Below are positions 26,677-34,932 of a stretch of DNA of 64,000 nt, in pieces. Numbering within the stretch: position 1 is the first letter of the stretch; every line of letters begins with the position of its first letter. The position numbers and the translations under genes are program-made. The stretch spans positions 4,938,501 through 5,002,500 of the forward strand of contig NZ_AP028672.1 of assembly GCF_041154505.1 (NCBI RefSeq), read 5' to 3'. The notes under the pieces were generated by a model. The model was not told the origin of the DNA, ran no database searches, and worked only from the letters and a program-made list of their open reading frames with translations. Source of the DNA: Acidovorax sp. A79. Lineage in GTDB: Bacteria; Pseudomonadota; Gammaproteobacteria; Burkholderiales; Burkholderiaceae_C.

Positions 26677-27642
26677 TCAGTCCTGCGGCCTGAAACCGAT
26701 GGTCAGGGAAGGCGGCACGCGTCCATCCACGTCGCGCGGCAGGGTCTCGGTCTTGTCCAGCGCGCGCAGCACGGCTTCGTCCCAGGCCTTGTTGCCGCTG
26801 GACTGCACGAGGCGCTTGCCGACGATGGTGCCATCGGGCGACAGGCGCACCTCCACCTCCGCGCGCGGGTTGCCCGAGATCGCATCGGGGTACACGATGT
26901 TGGGCTTGACCTTGGCCGCCACCTTGCCGCCGTAGCTGCCCGAGGGGCCGGCGCTGCGCTGCGCGGTGCCGGTGGCATTTTCGCTGCCGGTGGCGCCCGC
27001 CAGGCCCTGCATGCGCCGCAGGTTGTCCTCGCGCTGCTTGGCCAGCTGCTTTTCCTCGGCCTCTGTCCTGCGCTTGGTGGCTTCTTCCGCCTTGCGCTTG
27101 TCTTCGGCCAGCTTCTTTTGCTTGTCCTGCTCGGCCTTCTTCTGCTCGGCCAGCTGCTTTTCACGCTGCTCTTTTTCCTTTTCCTTTTGCAGGCGTTCCT
27201 TCTTCTCCTGCTCCAGGCGGTCGCGGCGCTCGTCTTCCTTGCGTTCACGTTCGCGCTTTTCACGCTCCTGCTGCTGTTCGCGGGCCTTTTTTTCCTGTTC
27301 CAGGCGCTTCTTTTCACGCTCGATGGCGATGTCGGCCTCGCGCGTGTCCGGCGGTTCCACCGCGCGGGGCGGTGGCGGTGGTGGCGGCGGCGTGGGGGTG
27401 CGGACTTCGGGGGGAGCGGGCGGCGGTGGCGGGGGCTCCACGGCACGGGGCGCGGCCTGCTGGGGCACGGCGGCCCAGAGCTCGGCCTCCACCGCGGGCT
27501 GGTCGGCGCTGCTCTTCCAGTTCACGCCCCAGGTCAGCGCGCCGATCAGCACCGCGTGCACCAGCACCGCCAGCGTGATGGCGCGCAGGCGTGCCGGCGG
27601 GCGGGGCGGGGCAAACTGGTCGCGGTCGGTGTGGGCGTGCAT
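26677..27642 (-). CDS. tolA: Cell-envelope integrity protein TolA
   Basis: The 321-residue protein has one membrane segment (about 20-42), a proline-rich stretch (75-100), a long Lys/Glu/Arg-rich helix (105-215) of the KKAEQDKQKK kind, and a TonB/TolA-type C-terminal domain ('EVEVRLSPDGTIVGKRLVQS', 'LPRDVDGRVPPSLTIGF'). TolA bridges the inner membrane to Pal at the outer membrane and, with TolQR, maintains the envelope at division. It follows tolR by 31 bp and is the last gene before the terminator; tolB and pal are not adjacent. Confidence 0.92.
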   Translation of the reverse strand: MHAHTDRDQFAPPRPPARLRAITLAVLVHAVLIGALTWGVNWKSSADQPAVEAELWAAVPQQAAPRAVEPPPPPPAPPEVRTPTPPPPPPPPRAVEPPDTREADIAIEREKKRLEQEKKAREQQQEREKRERERKEDERRDRLEQEKKERLQKEKEKEQREKQLAEQKKAEQDKQKKLAEDKRKAEEATKRRTEAEEKQLAKQREDNLRRMQGLAGATGSENATGTAQRSAGPSGSYGGKVAAKVKPNIVYPDAISGNPRAEVEVRLSPDGTIVGKRLVQSSGNKAWDEAVLRALDKTETLPRDVDGRVPPSLTIGFRPQD

Positions 27643-27673
27643 GGGCGGTGAGAGTGCGGAGCGCGGTTTCGGT

Positions 27674-28102
27674 TCAGCCGCCCTGCTTGACGGACAGGCC
27701 CACCCGTTGCACGCCCGCCTTCTGCAGGGCGTCCATCGCCTTCACCACGTTTTCGTACTGCACACCCTTGTCGGCGCTGATGACCACCGCGCTCGCGCTG
27801 TCCGCGCCCTGGGCCTTCTGCCAGCGGCTGGCGGCATCGCCGATCTCGCGCTGGCTCAGGCTGCGCGTGGCCTCGGGGGTCTTGAACTGGAGCGAGCCGT
27901 CCTTGTTGACGATGACCTGGGCCACCACCTTGGGCATGTTCTTGCCCTTGCCCACGCTGGGCACGTCGACCACGCCGGGCGTGAGCATGGGGGCCGTCAC
28001 CATGAAGATGATGAGCAGCACCAGCATCACGTCGATGAACGGGACCATGTTGATCTCGTTGATGGTGCGGCGGCCTCGGCCGCGGGATGCCATGGCGGGC
28101 AT
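27674..28102 (-). CDS. tolR: Tol-Pal system protein TolR
   Basis: The 142-residue protein has a single membrane segment 'VPFIDVMLVLLIIFMVTAPM' with the essential aspartate, and a periplasmic ExbD/TolR domain ending 'GVQRVGLSVKQGG'. It forms the ion-driven motor with TolQ. It lies 18 bp after tolQ. Confidence 0.94.
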   Translation of the reverse strand: MPAMASRGRGRRTINEINMVPFIDVMLVLLIIFMVTAPMLTPGVVDVPSVGKGKNMPKVVAQVIVNKDGSLQFKTPEATRSLSQREIGDAASRWQKAQGADSASAVVISADKGVQYENVVKAMDALQKAGVQRVGLSVKQGG

Positions 28103-28120
28103 GGTGTGGCGCTCCTGCGG

Positions 28121-28834
28121 TTAGTGGCCGGAGGCCGATGGGGCGGGGGCCGCCGGGTGCGCGCCCAGGTTGCGCTGCAGGATGTTGGAGAACTCCTCGA
28201 TGAAGGTCTCCTGGTGCGTGGCCACGCGGTCGATGTCGCGCGCGAAGCGGTTGTAGGCGATCACGGCCGGGATGGCGGCGAACAGGCCGATGGCGGTGGC
28301 CACCAGGGCTTCGGCGATGCCCGGCGCCACGGTGGCCAGCGTGACCTGCTCCATGCCGGCGAAGCCGGTGAACGCATGCATGATGCCCCACACCGTGCCG
28401 AACAGGCCCACGTACGGCGAGACCGAGCCCACCGAGGCCAGGAACGACAGGCTGGATTCGACCACGTCCATCTCGCGCTGGAAGCTCGCGCGCATGGCGC
28501 GGCGTGCGCCGTCGAGCAGGGTGCCGGGGTCCACGATGCGGCGCTCGCGCAGCTTCTGGTACTCGCGCATGCCGCTGGCGAAGATGCGTTCCATGGGGCC
28601 GGCCTGCTTGGCGTTCTGCGCGGCGCTGGCGTACAGGTCGTTGAGGCTGGTGCCCGACCAGAACTCGCGTTCGAAGTCGTCGTTGAGCGTCTTCACGCGC
28701 TTCAAGGAAAACAGCTTGCGGAAGATGGCCGCCCAGCTGGCGACCGACACGCCCAGGAGCAGCAGCATCACGAGTTGCACCACCCAGCTGGCGTGCAGCA
28801 CCAGGGAGATGATGGACATGTTTTGGGAGTTCAT
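28121..28834 (-). CDS. tolQ: Tol-Pal system protein TolQ
   Basis: The 237-residue protein has three membrane segments, of which the second and third ('FLASVGSVSPYVGLFGTVWG' and 'LVATAIGLFAAIPAVIAYNR') form the proton path of the TolQ/ExbB/MotA family. Its ATG at 28834 overlaps the stop of the upstream gene (ATGA), which points to translational coupling. Confidence 0.95.
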   Translation of the reverse strand: MNSQNMSIISLVLHASWVVQLVMLLLLGVSVASWAAIFRKLFSLKRVKTLNDDFEREFWSGTSLNDLYASAAQNAKQAGPMERIFASGMREYQKLRERRIVDPGTLLDGARRAMRASFQREMDVVESSLSFLASVGSVSPYVGLFGTVWGIMHAFTGFAGMEQVTLATVAPGIAEALVATAIGLFAAIPAVIAYNRFARDIDRVATHQETFIEEFSNILQRNLGAHPAAPAPSASGH

Positions 28835-29250
28835 GGTGAGAGTTGTTCCAGGAGGGTGCTCGGTATTCTTGCAGGGCGCATCGTCGCGGCATCGACCCAT
28901 CCGATGCGGATGGTGCCTTCGGTCAGCAACAGGGGAGGCTGTTCGGTCATCTGCTCTGGTTTCAGGAGCGCCTGCTGCACTATTGTCAACGATGCGCGGC
29001 CTGGGGCCTGCAGGGCGGCGGTAACAATCAGTTCATCGTCCAGCCGGGCGGGCCGGTGGTAGCGCAGCTGCGCATCGGTTACGACAAACATGCCGCCGGT
29101 TTGTTCCCGCAATCGCTGCTGGCCCACGCCCAGCGAGCGCAGCCATTCGGTCCGGGCGCGCTCGAAGAACTTGAGGTAGTTGGCATAGAACACGATGCCG
29201 CCGGCATCGGTGTCCTCCCAGTAGACGCGGATGGGGAACTCAAAGCCCAT
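28831..29250 (-). CDS. ybgC: Tol-Pal-associated acyl-CoA thioesterase
   Basis: The 139-residue protein is a hotdog-fold thioesterase with the family motif 'WEDTDAGGIVFYANYL' holding the catalytic aspartate. The standard place of ybgC is directly before tolQ, as here. The ATG at 29250 gives the normal N-terminus 'MGFEFPIRVYWEDTD'; a longer frame to 29361 would overlap the aminotransferase gene. Confidence 0.94.
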   Translation of the reverse strand: MGFEFPIRVYWEDTDAGGIVFYANYLKFFERARTEWLRSLGVGQQRLREQTGGMFVVTDAQLRYHRPARLDDELIVTAALQAPGRASLTIVQQALLKPEQMTEQPPLLLTEGTIRIGWVDAATMRPARIPSTLLEQLSP

Positions 29251-29254
29251 GGTG

Positions 29255-30439
29255 TCACCCGAGGAGCCTGCGCAGCCGTTCCACCGATTCCTGCAGCTGG
29301 GCCATGGAGTTCGCGGTGGAGAAGCGGATGAAGCGCTCGGGCTCTGCCGTGCCGAAGTCACGCCCCGGCGTCACCGCGATGTGGGCGCGGCGCATCAGCT
29401 CAAACGCGAAGTCCCAGCTGCCGTTCACGCCCAGGCGCTGTGCGGCCTGCGTGCAGTCGGCCCAGGCGTAGAAGGCGCCGTCGGGCATCACGGGCACGGA
29501 AAGGCCCAGCGATTGCAGCGCGGGGATGAAGAAGTCGCGCCGGGCCTTGAACTCGGCGCGGCGGCGTTCGTACTCGGCGATGCTCTCGGACTCGAAGCAC
29601 GCCAGCGCGGCATGCTGCGACACGGTGCTCGCGCAGATGAACAGGTTTTGCGCGAGGCGCTCGACCACGGGCACCATGGCCTCGGGGACCACCATCCAGC
29701 CCAGGCGCCAGCCCGTCATGTTGAAGTACTTGCTGAAGCTGTTGATGCTGATGATGTTGTCGTCGATGGCCAGGGCCGTGTGGCCAAACTCTTCCTCGTA
29801 CGACAGGCCCAGGTAGATCTCGTCGATCAGGGTGATGCCATCGTGCGCGCGCACCACGTCGTGGATGCGGCGCAGCTCGCCGGGGGCGATGGAGGTGCCC
29901 GTGGGATTCGATGGCGATGCGAGCAGGACACCCCGGGTTTTTTCGCCCCAGGCGGCGCGCACCTTGTCGGCGCTGAGCTGGTAACGCTCGGCGGCCGTGG
30001 TGGGCACGAGCACGGCCTTGCCCTCGGCCGCGCTCACGAAGTGGCGGTTGCACGGGTAGCTGGGATCGGGCATCAGGATCTCGTCGCCCGATTCGATGAG
30101 CGCCAGGCACGCCAGCTGCAGCGCGGCCGAGGCGCCGGCCGTCACCACGATGCGGCGCGCGGGCACGTTCACGCCAAAGCGGCCCTGGTACCAGCCGCTG
30201 ATGCGTTCGCGCAGCGCATCCAGGCCGAGGGCGTTGGTGTACTGGGTCGCGCCGCCGTGCACGGCGCGCATCGCGGCCTCCTGCACCAGCGGCGGCGCTG
30301 TGAAGTCCGGCTCGCCGATGTTCAGGAAGATCATCGGCTCGCGCGTGCCCGCCACTTCGCGCGCCAGGGCCTGCGCGGCCTTGGCCACCTCCATCACATA
30401 GAACGGTTCGATGCGCTCGGCGCGCGTGGAAAACTTCAT
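29255..30439 (-). CDS. PLP-dependent aminotransferase, class I/II
   Basis: The 394-residue protein is a fold-type I aminotransferase. The PLP lysine is in 'SINSFSKYFNMTGWRLGW' and the phosphate-binding 'AGASAALQLAC' and 'NPTGTSI' segments are present. It is close to aspartate/alanine-type enzymes used for amino acid synthesis, but the amino donor cannot be told. It ends only 4 bp before the ybgC start, so it may be transcribed with ybgC-tolQRA. Confidence 0.9.
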   Translation of the reverse strand: MKFSTRAERIEPFYVMEVAKAAQALAREVAGTREPMIFLNIGEPDFTAPPLVQEAAMRAVHGGATQYTNALGLDALRERISGWYQGRFGVNVPARRIVVTAGASAALQLACLALIESGDEILMPDPSYPCNRHFVSAAEGKAVLVPTTAAERYQLSADKVRAAWGEKTRGVLLASPSNPTGTSIAPGELRRIHDVVRAHDGITLIDEIYLGLSYEEEFGHTALAIDDNIISINSFSKYFNMTGWRLGWMVVPEAMVPVVERLAQNLFICASTVSQHAALACFESESIAEYERRRAEFKARRDFFIPALQSLGLSVPVMPDGAFYAWADCTQAAQRLGVNGSWDFAFELMRRAHIAVTPGRDFGTAEPERFIRFSTANSMAQLQESVERLRRLLG

Positions 30440-30551
30440 GGAAAGGCGTCCTGCCCGTGCTGGCCGGGTGTCGTTTGAAATGGAAGGGGGAATGGGGGCG
30501 CGCCCGCCGCCGCTCCGTGGCGGCCCGGCGCGCCCGGGAGCTCAGGCGCCG

Positions 30552-31121
30552 TCAGCGGATGCCCCGGATGGGGGGGGCGGTGGGGGCGGCCGCCGCGCCG
30601 CCAGCCTTGTCCGCCGCCACTTCCAGCGCGCGCAGCTGGGGGGCCAGGCCGTTGAGCACGGCATTCACATACTTGTGGCCGTCGGTTCCGCCAAATTCCT
30701 TGGCCAGTTCGATGCACTCGTTGAGCACCACGCGCCAGGGCACGTCCAGGCAGTGCTGGAACTCGTACACGCCGATCCACATCGTGGCGTGCTCGATGGG
30801 CGAGATTTCGGCCATCTTGCGGTCCAGCAGCGGGGTGATGAGCAGGTCCATGTCGGCGGCGGTGGCGATGCAGCCGTGCAGCAGGGCGTCGTAGTGCACC
30901 GAGTCCGCCTTGTGAAAACCGGCCAGGTCGCGCGTGAACGCGTCGATGGCGTGGGCGTCGTTGCCGCCCACCAAGTGCTGGTAGAGCGCCTGCAGCGCGA
31001 ACTCGCGCGCGCGGCTGCGGTTGGACTTGGAGGCGGCCTTGCGCGTGCCCGTGGACTTGAGCCCGGTGCGGCCCTGCTTGGGAGGGCGCGCCGAGGAGGG
31101 CGTGGGGGTGTTTTCGCTCAT
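30552..31121 (-). CDS. nusB: Transcription antitermination factor NusB
   Basis: The 189-residue protein carries the NusB RNA-binding fold: '[16 protein letters not shown]' at the N-terminal arginine-rich site and '[20 protein letters not shown]' followed by '[10 protein letters not shown]'. It is longer than E. coli NusB because of a basic 35-residue N-terminal extension and an Ala/Pro C-terminal tail. The start overlaps the ribH stop (ATGA). NusB acts with NusE in antitermination on rRNA operons; the ribH-nusB order is widely conserved. Confidence 0.95.
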   Translation of the reverse strand: MSENTPTPSSARPPKQGRTGLKSTGTRKAASKSNRSRAREFALQALYQHLVGGNDAHAIDAFTRDLAGFHKADSVHYDALLHGCIATAADMDLLITPLLDRKMAEISPIEHATMWIGVYEFQHCLDVPWRVVLNECIELAKEFGGTDGHKYVNAVLNGLAPQLRALEVAADKAGGAAAAPTAPPIRGIR

Positions 31122-31582
31122 GACAGGTCGTCCAGCAGGTTGGCCATTTCCACCGCCACGCGGGCTGCATCGGTGCCCTTTTCGGTCTGGCGGGCCACCG
31201 CCTGATCGAGGTTCTCGGTGGTGATGATGGCGTTGGCAATCGGGATCTGGTAGTCCAGCGACAGGCGCGTGACGCCCGCGCCGGATTCGTTGGCCACCAG
31301 TTCGAAGTGATAGGTTTCACCGCGGATGATGCAGCCCAGGGCGATCAGCGCGTCGTACTCATCGCTTTCGGCCATGGCCTGCAGGGCCACGGGCACCTCG
31401 AGGGCGCCGGGCACGAGCACGTGCCGGATGTTCTTTTCCTGCACGCCCAGGTTCAGAAGCTCGGCACGGCAGGCCGCGGCCAGGGTATTGGTGATGCTTT
31501 CGTTGAAGCGGGCCTGCACGATGCCGATGTGCAGCTTCTTGCCGTCCAGCTTGTCCGCTGTTCCTTTTTCTGCGCCAAACAT
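31118..31582 (-). CDS. ribH: 6,7-dimethyl-8-ribityllumazine synthase
   Basis: The 154-residue protein catalyses the next-to-last step of riboflavin synthesis. Conserved segments 'ARFNESIT', '[14 protein letters not shown]' and '[18 protein letters not shown]' are complete. The ATG at 31582 gives family length; a longer frame to 31687 overlaps the upstream gene. It follows the RibBX-type gene by 5 bp. Confidence 0.96.
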   Translation of the reverse strand: MFGAEKGTADKLDGKKLHIGIVQARFNESITNTLAAACRAELLNLGVQEKNIRHVLVPGALEVPVALQAMAESDEYDALIALGCIIRGETYHFELVANESGAGVTRLSLDYQIPIANAIITTENLDQAVARQTEKGTDAARVAVEMANLLDDLS

Positions 31583-31587
31583 GTTTT

Positions 31588-32709
31588 TTACTCTTTCGGA
31601 ATGAAGCCGGTGATTTCGAGGCCGTAGCCCATCATGCTGGGCATGCGGCGTGGCTGGCCCATGAGCGCCATCTTGTGCACGCCGCATTCACGCAGGATCT
31701 GCGCGCCCACGCCGTAGGTGCGCAGGTCCATGCGGCCGCGCTCGGGGGCCTGCGCCGCGCGGGCCGTGCCCTCGAACTGCGAGAGCAGCTGGCCGGCGGT
31801 CTCGCCGCAGTTGAGCAGCACCGCCACGCCCTTGCCCTGTTCGGACAGGTATTGCAGGCTGGTGTCCAGGCTCCACGAGTGCATGGAGCGGTTGACTTCC
31901 AGTGCGTCCAGCACCGACAGCGGTTCGTGCACGCGCACGGGCACCACGTCGTCGGCGCCCCACTGTCCCTTGACGAGGGCCAGGTGCACGGCCTGGCTGG
32001 GCTTGTCGCGGAAGGCGTGGGCGGTGAAGGCGCCAAAGGCCGTCTGCAGCACGCGCGTGCCCACCTTCTCGACCAGCGATTCGGTGCGGCTGCGGTGCTC
32101 GATCAGGTCGGCGATGGTGCCGATCTTCAGGCCGTGCTCGGCAGCGAAGAGCTGCAGGTCGGGCAGGCGGGCCATGGTGCCGTCGTCCTTCATGATCTCG
32201 CAGATCACGGCGGCGGGGCTGCAGCCGGCCATCACGGCCAGGTCGCAGCCGGCCTCGGTGTGGCCCGCGCGCATGAGCACGCCGCCTTCGACGGCCTGCA
32301 GCGGGAAGATGTGGCCGGGCTGCACCAGGTCGGCGGCCACGGCGTTGGGGGCCACGGCGGCCTGCACGGTGCGGGCGCGGTCGGCGGCCGAGATGCCGGT
32401 GGTCACGCCCTCGGCCGCCTCGATCGATACGGTGAAGGCCGTGCCCATCTTGGTGCCGTTGCTGGCCACCATGGGCGGCAGGCGCAGGCGTTCGCAGCGT
32501 TCGCGCGAGAGCGTGAGGCAGATCAGGCCCCGGCCGAAGCGGGCCATGAAGTTGATGGCCTCGGCCGTCACATGGTCGGCGGCGAGGACAAGGTCGCCTT
32601 CGTTTTCGCGGTCTTCTTCATCCACGAGGATGACGATGCGGCCGGCGCGCATCTCGGCCACGATGTCCTCGACGGGCGAGATCGGCACGGGAGTGAGGGG
32701 GGAGTTCAT
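31588..32709 (-). CDS. ribBX: 3,4-dihydroxy-2-butanone-4-phosphate synthase with degenerate GTP cyclohydrolase II-like domain (RibBX type)
   Basis: The 373-residue protein has an intact RibB domain (residues 10-210) with '[15 protein letters not shown]' and '[14 protein letters not shown]', so it should make the four-carbon precursor of riboflavin. The C-terminal half aligns in outline with GTP cyclohydrolase II ('[13 protein letters not shown]', '[11 protein letters not shown]') but lacks the zinc-binding cysteine block: where RibA has a Cys-x10-Cys-x-Cys motif, this protein reads '[18 protein letters not shown]'. The EGRG motif is also missing. This is the RibBX variant known from Proteobacteria; a separate ribA is expected elsewhere. 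No FMN riboswitch is seen upstream. Confidence 0.88.
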   Translation of the reverse strand: MNSPLTPVPISPVEDIVAEMRAGRIVILVDEEDRENEGDLVLAADHVTAEAINFMARFGRGLICLTLSRERCERLRLPPMVASNGTKMGTAFTVSIEAAEGVTTGISAADRARTVQAAVAPNAVAADLVQPGHIFPLQAVEGGVLMRAGHTEAGCDLAVMAGCSPAAVICEIMKDDGTMARLPDLQLFAAEHGLKIGTIADLIEHRSRTESLVEKVGTRVLQTAFGAFTAHAFRDKPSQAVHLALVKGQWGADDVVPVRVHEPLSVLDALEVNRSMHSWSLDTSLQYLSEQGKGVAVLLNCGETAGQLLSQFEGTARAAQAPERGRMDLRTYGVGAQILRECGVHKMALMGQPRRMPSMMGYGLEITGFIPKE

Positions 32710-33022
32710 GGAAGGCTGGGCTTTCTGAGGGGACCGCTGGCGGTGGTGCCGCAGCGCAGGTCCCCGTGGCCGGAGGCCGCCACGCTGTGCGCACCCCCAA
32801 GAAACCGCCCAAAGAACATGCGATGCGGCGCTGCCGCTCGTCAAAGGGGCATATTGCCCCAGAAGGATGGGATTTTAGTGCACCGGGCCGCGCCGTGCCC
32901 GGTGGGGCGCCCCGGGGCTGATGCAAATCAGTTCCTCGTGGGTTGGGCAGGCTCCCCAGACGGGGGCGCCCCTTGCCGGCGCCGCCCTGCCGTCGGGCGG
33001 TGCGGCGCGGCTGCGGGGGGCT
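32710..33022. other. Intergenic region upstream of the RibBX gene
   Basis: This 313-bp gap between the RibBX start and the ferredoxin stop contains a small hairpin (GGGGCA 32846-32851 with TGCCCC 32855-32860) and a possible -35 TTGACG (32839-32844, minus strand) without a good -10. The conserved blocks of an FMN riboswitch were looked for and not found. Nothing else was recognised. Confidence 0.5.
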
Positions 33023-33322
33023 TCAGACCATGCTGCCCTGCAGCACCACGTCCGATGTGGGATAGGCCACGCAGGGCAGCACGCAGCCTTCGTCTTTTTC
33101 TTCGGCCGTGAGGCCCGGCCATTCGATGGCGTAGCGCACGGTGCCCTCGGCCAGCTGGCCCATGCAGGTGCGGCAGGTGCCGTTGCGGCAGGAGCTGGGC
33201 CAGTCGATGCCGCCCTGTTCCAGCGACAGCAGCAGCGGCTGCTCGGGCCAGGCGTCGCATTGCTGGCCGCCGGGCTCTACCGTGGCGATGAAGAAGGGCG
33301 CGGTGTTGGGTGGGGTGCTCAT
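33023..33322 (-). CDS. [2Fe-2S] ferredoxin, plant type
   Basis: The 99-residue protein has the CX4CX2C...C cluster motif: Cys45, Cys50 and Cys53 in 'SSCRNGTCRTCMGQL' and Cys84 in 'CVLPC'. It is a small cytoplasmic electron carrier; its partner is not identifiable here. Its ATG at 33322 overlaps the stop of the DUF938 gene (ATGA), so the two are translated as a pair. Confidence 0.9.
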   Translation of the reverse strand: MSTPPNTAPFFIATVEPGGQQCDAWPEQPLLLSLEQGGIDWPSSCRNGTCRTCMGQLAEGTVRYAIEWPGLTAEEKDEGCVLPCVAYPTSDVVLQGSMV

Positions 33323-33984
33323 GGGTGGTGCGTGGTGTCGGGGCGGGCGTCGGGGGCGGGGGTGGCGCGGGTCCACACCAGCAGGAGGTTGTTGGCGGGC
33401 ATCGCATGGCGGGCCGCCAGCCGCAGCCCGGCCCCGGCCGCAACGGCGGCCACGTCGTCGATGCGGCGGATGCCCCAGGCGGCGTCCTGGGCGCGCAGGC
33501 TGGCGTCAAACGCCAGGTTGCCCGCGGCGGTGGGCACGCCGTCTTCCAGGTACGGGCCGTAGGTGACCAGCAGGCCGCCTGGCGCCAGGTGGCGGGCCGC
33601 ACCGCGCATCAGGCCCGCGCAGCACGCCCAGGGCGCGATGTGCAGCATGTTGGCGCAGTAGATCAGGTCGAACGGCTGGCTGAACGCCGGGCCATCGGCG
33701 GGCCAGGCGGGCTGGAGCACGTCGAGCGCCACGGGTGTGCGCACGTTGCGCGCGCCCGTGTGCGCGGCCCAGCCGGCGATGGCGCCGAAGTGCGTTCCCT
33801 GCAGGTCGGTGGGCTGCCAGCTCCAGCCGGGCAGGGCGGCGGCAAAGTGCGCCGCGTGCTGGCCCGTGCCACTGGCGATCTCCAGTGCCGCGCCTTCCGG
33901 CGCCAGCAGGGACTGCAGCACCGCCAGGATGGGGCCCTGGTTGCGTTCGGCGGCGGGACTGTGCGGGAGCGGAGGGTGGGACAT
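33319..33984 (-). CDS. DUF938 SAM-dependent methyltransferase-like protein
   Basis: The 221-residue protein has the SAM-binding motif I 'ALEIASGTGQHAAHFA' near residue 34, and 'DLIYCANMLHIAPW' and 'LLVTYGPYLEDG' as later motifs, the pattern of the DUF938 family. Activity and substrate are not known. It is the first gene of a pair with the ferredoxin and lies next to the 108-bp repeat array. Confidence 0.85.
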   Translation of the reverse strand: MSHPPLPHSPAAERNQGPILAVLQSLLAPEGAALEIASGTGQHAAHFAAALPGWSWQPTDLQGTHFGAIAGWAAHTGARNVRTPVALDVLQPAWPADGPAFSQPFDLIYCANMLHIAPWACCAGLMRGAARHLAPGGLLVTYGPYLEDGVPTAAGNLAFDASLRAQDAAWGIRRIDDVAAVAAGAGLRLAARHAMPANNLLLVWTRATPAPDARPDTTHHP

Positions 33985-34023
33985 GGGATGATTTTGCTCA
34001 TGCGCGCTGGACTGGCGGGCGCT

Positions 34024-34049
34024 GGTTGCTATTAAAAATGTAGCTATGC
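34024..34049. repeat. Fragment of dispersed repeat family A
   Basis: The sequence 'ggttgctattaaaaatgtag' followed by 'ctatgc' matches the AT-rich end of the family A elements (compare 26571). It lies between the DUF938 start and the 108-bp repeat array. Confidence 0.45.
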
Positions 34050-34103
34050 AGGGGGCGCCGATGGGAACTGTATCGCAGCCGGCGCGTGGCGGGGCAGTGC
34101 CTG

Positions 34104-34211
34104 TTTTTTAAGCGGTGCAAGGATATTCCTTGTAAATCAGGCACTTACCCCCGCCATACAAGGCTTGTCCAGGGTTATCCACATGATTGTCCAGTGCGGG
34201 CAGGGATAACC
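34104..34211 (+). repeat. 108-bp repeat unit 1 with consensus DnaA box
   Basis: The first of three gap-free 108-bp direct repeats. It holds TTATCCACA (34175-34183), the consensus DnaA box, inside an inverted pair GGTTATCC ... GGATAACC that spans the last 38 bp. By hand count it is identical to unit 2 at 88 of 108 positions. No protein-coding frame is convincing on either strand. Confidence 0.9.
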
Positions 34212-34276
34212 GGGGCGGACTGGGGGGTGGCAAGGGGCTGGGCGCGGTGCGCGGAATCCCTGGGCGTGGTTGCCGC

Positions 34277-34384
34277 TTTTTTGGGCAATGCAAGGATATT
34301 TCTTATAAATCAATCACTTAAGGATGTCATACAAGACTTCTCCAAACTTATCCACATGATTGTCCAGTGCGGGCTGGGATAACC
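34277..34384 (+). repeat. 108-bp repeat unit 2 with consensus DnaA box
   Basis: Second unit, 65 bp after unit 1. TTATCCACA is at 34348-34356. The 3' third (ttatccacatgattgtccag through ggataacc) is almost unchanged, while the 5' part differs more, which suggests selection or recent exchange on the DnaA-box end. Confidence 0.9.
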
Positions 34385-34410
34385 GGAGCCAGTGCGGGAT
34401 CGATTGCCTA

Positions 34411-34518
34411 AAAAAGAGGCGTCGCAGGCCTTGGCCTTATGAATCAAGCACTTGGCGCTGCCATACAGGACTTGCCAAAACTTATCCACATGATTGTCCA
34501 GCGCTGGCAGGGATAACC
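34411..34518 (+). repeat. 108-bp repeat unit 3 with consensus DnaA box
   Basis: Third unit, 26 bp after unit 2 and just downstream of the DUF427 stop codon. TTATCCACA is at 34482-34490. Its 5' third is the most diverged (an A-run replaces the T-run), but it still aligns without gaps over 108 bp. Confidence 0.85.
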
Positions 34519-34530
34519 CTGGCCTCCTGG

Positions 34531-34812
34531 TCAGGCGGCGACCTTCACGCCCTTCCAGAACGCCACGCGGCCCCGGATTTCTTCGGCCTCGGGCTTGGGA
34601 TCGGCATAGAACCAGGCGGCGTCGGTGTTCATCTCGCCGTTGACCAGCAGCGACAGGTAGCTGGCCTGGCCCTTCCAGTGGCAGGTGGTCTTGTGGTTGC
34701 TGAAGGTGAAGAACTCGCGCTTGAGCGCGCTTTCGGGAAAGTAGTGGTTGCCTTCGACCACCACGGTGTCGTCGCTCTCGGCGACGACCACGCCGTTCCA
34801 GACTGCTTTCAT
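34531..34812 (-). CDS. DUF427 domain protein
   Basis: The 93-residue protein is a complete DUF427 domain: 'MKAVWNGVVVAESDDTVVVE' at the start, 'YFPESALKREFF', and 'TTCHWKGQASY' in the middle with the conserved Cys-His-Trp-Lys-Gly. Its function is unknown. The ATG at 34812 is preceded by AAGGAAAT. Its stop codon is 12 bp from the 108-bp repeat array. Confidence 0.88.
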   Translation of the reverse strand: MKAVWNGVVVAESDDTVVVEGNHYFPESALKREFFTFSNHKTTCHWKGQASYLSLLVNGEMNTDAAWFYADPKPEAEEIRGRVAFWKGVKVAA

Positions 34813-34932
34813 GGTATTTCCTTTCAATTGAATGCCGCGCAGCGCTTGACGGACAAGCGGTGACCGCGATGAATGTGCGAGCAATGGCCCCACGGGCCTT
34901 GCGGGGCGGCCCGCGCTGGCCAGAATGCGGGC

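Noticed and set aside
32710..32900. FMN riboswitch before the RibBX gene
   Set aside because: The conserved riboswitch blocks (GGGGCnGGGTG..., CCGGCGGT, GCCCGCGAGC and GACGGTTAAAG types) are absent on the minus strand.
34086..34382. 98-residue frame across the 108-bp repeats
   Set aside because: It reads repeated DNA in different frames in each unit, has no ribosome-binding site and no coding-like composition.
34104..34518. CRISPR array at the three repeats
   Set aside because: Units are 108 bp, only three, imperfect, with unequal spacers (65 and 26 bp) and no cas genes nearby.
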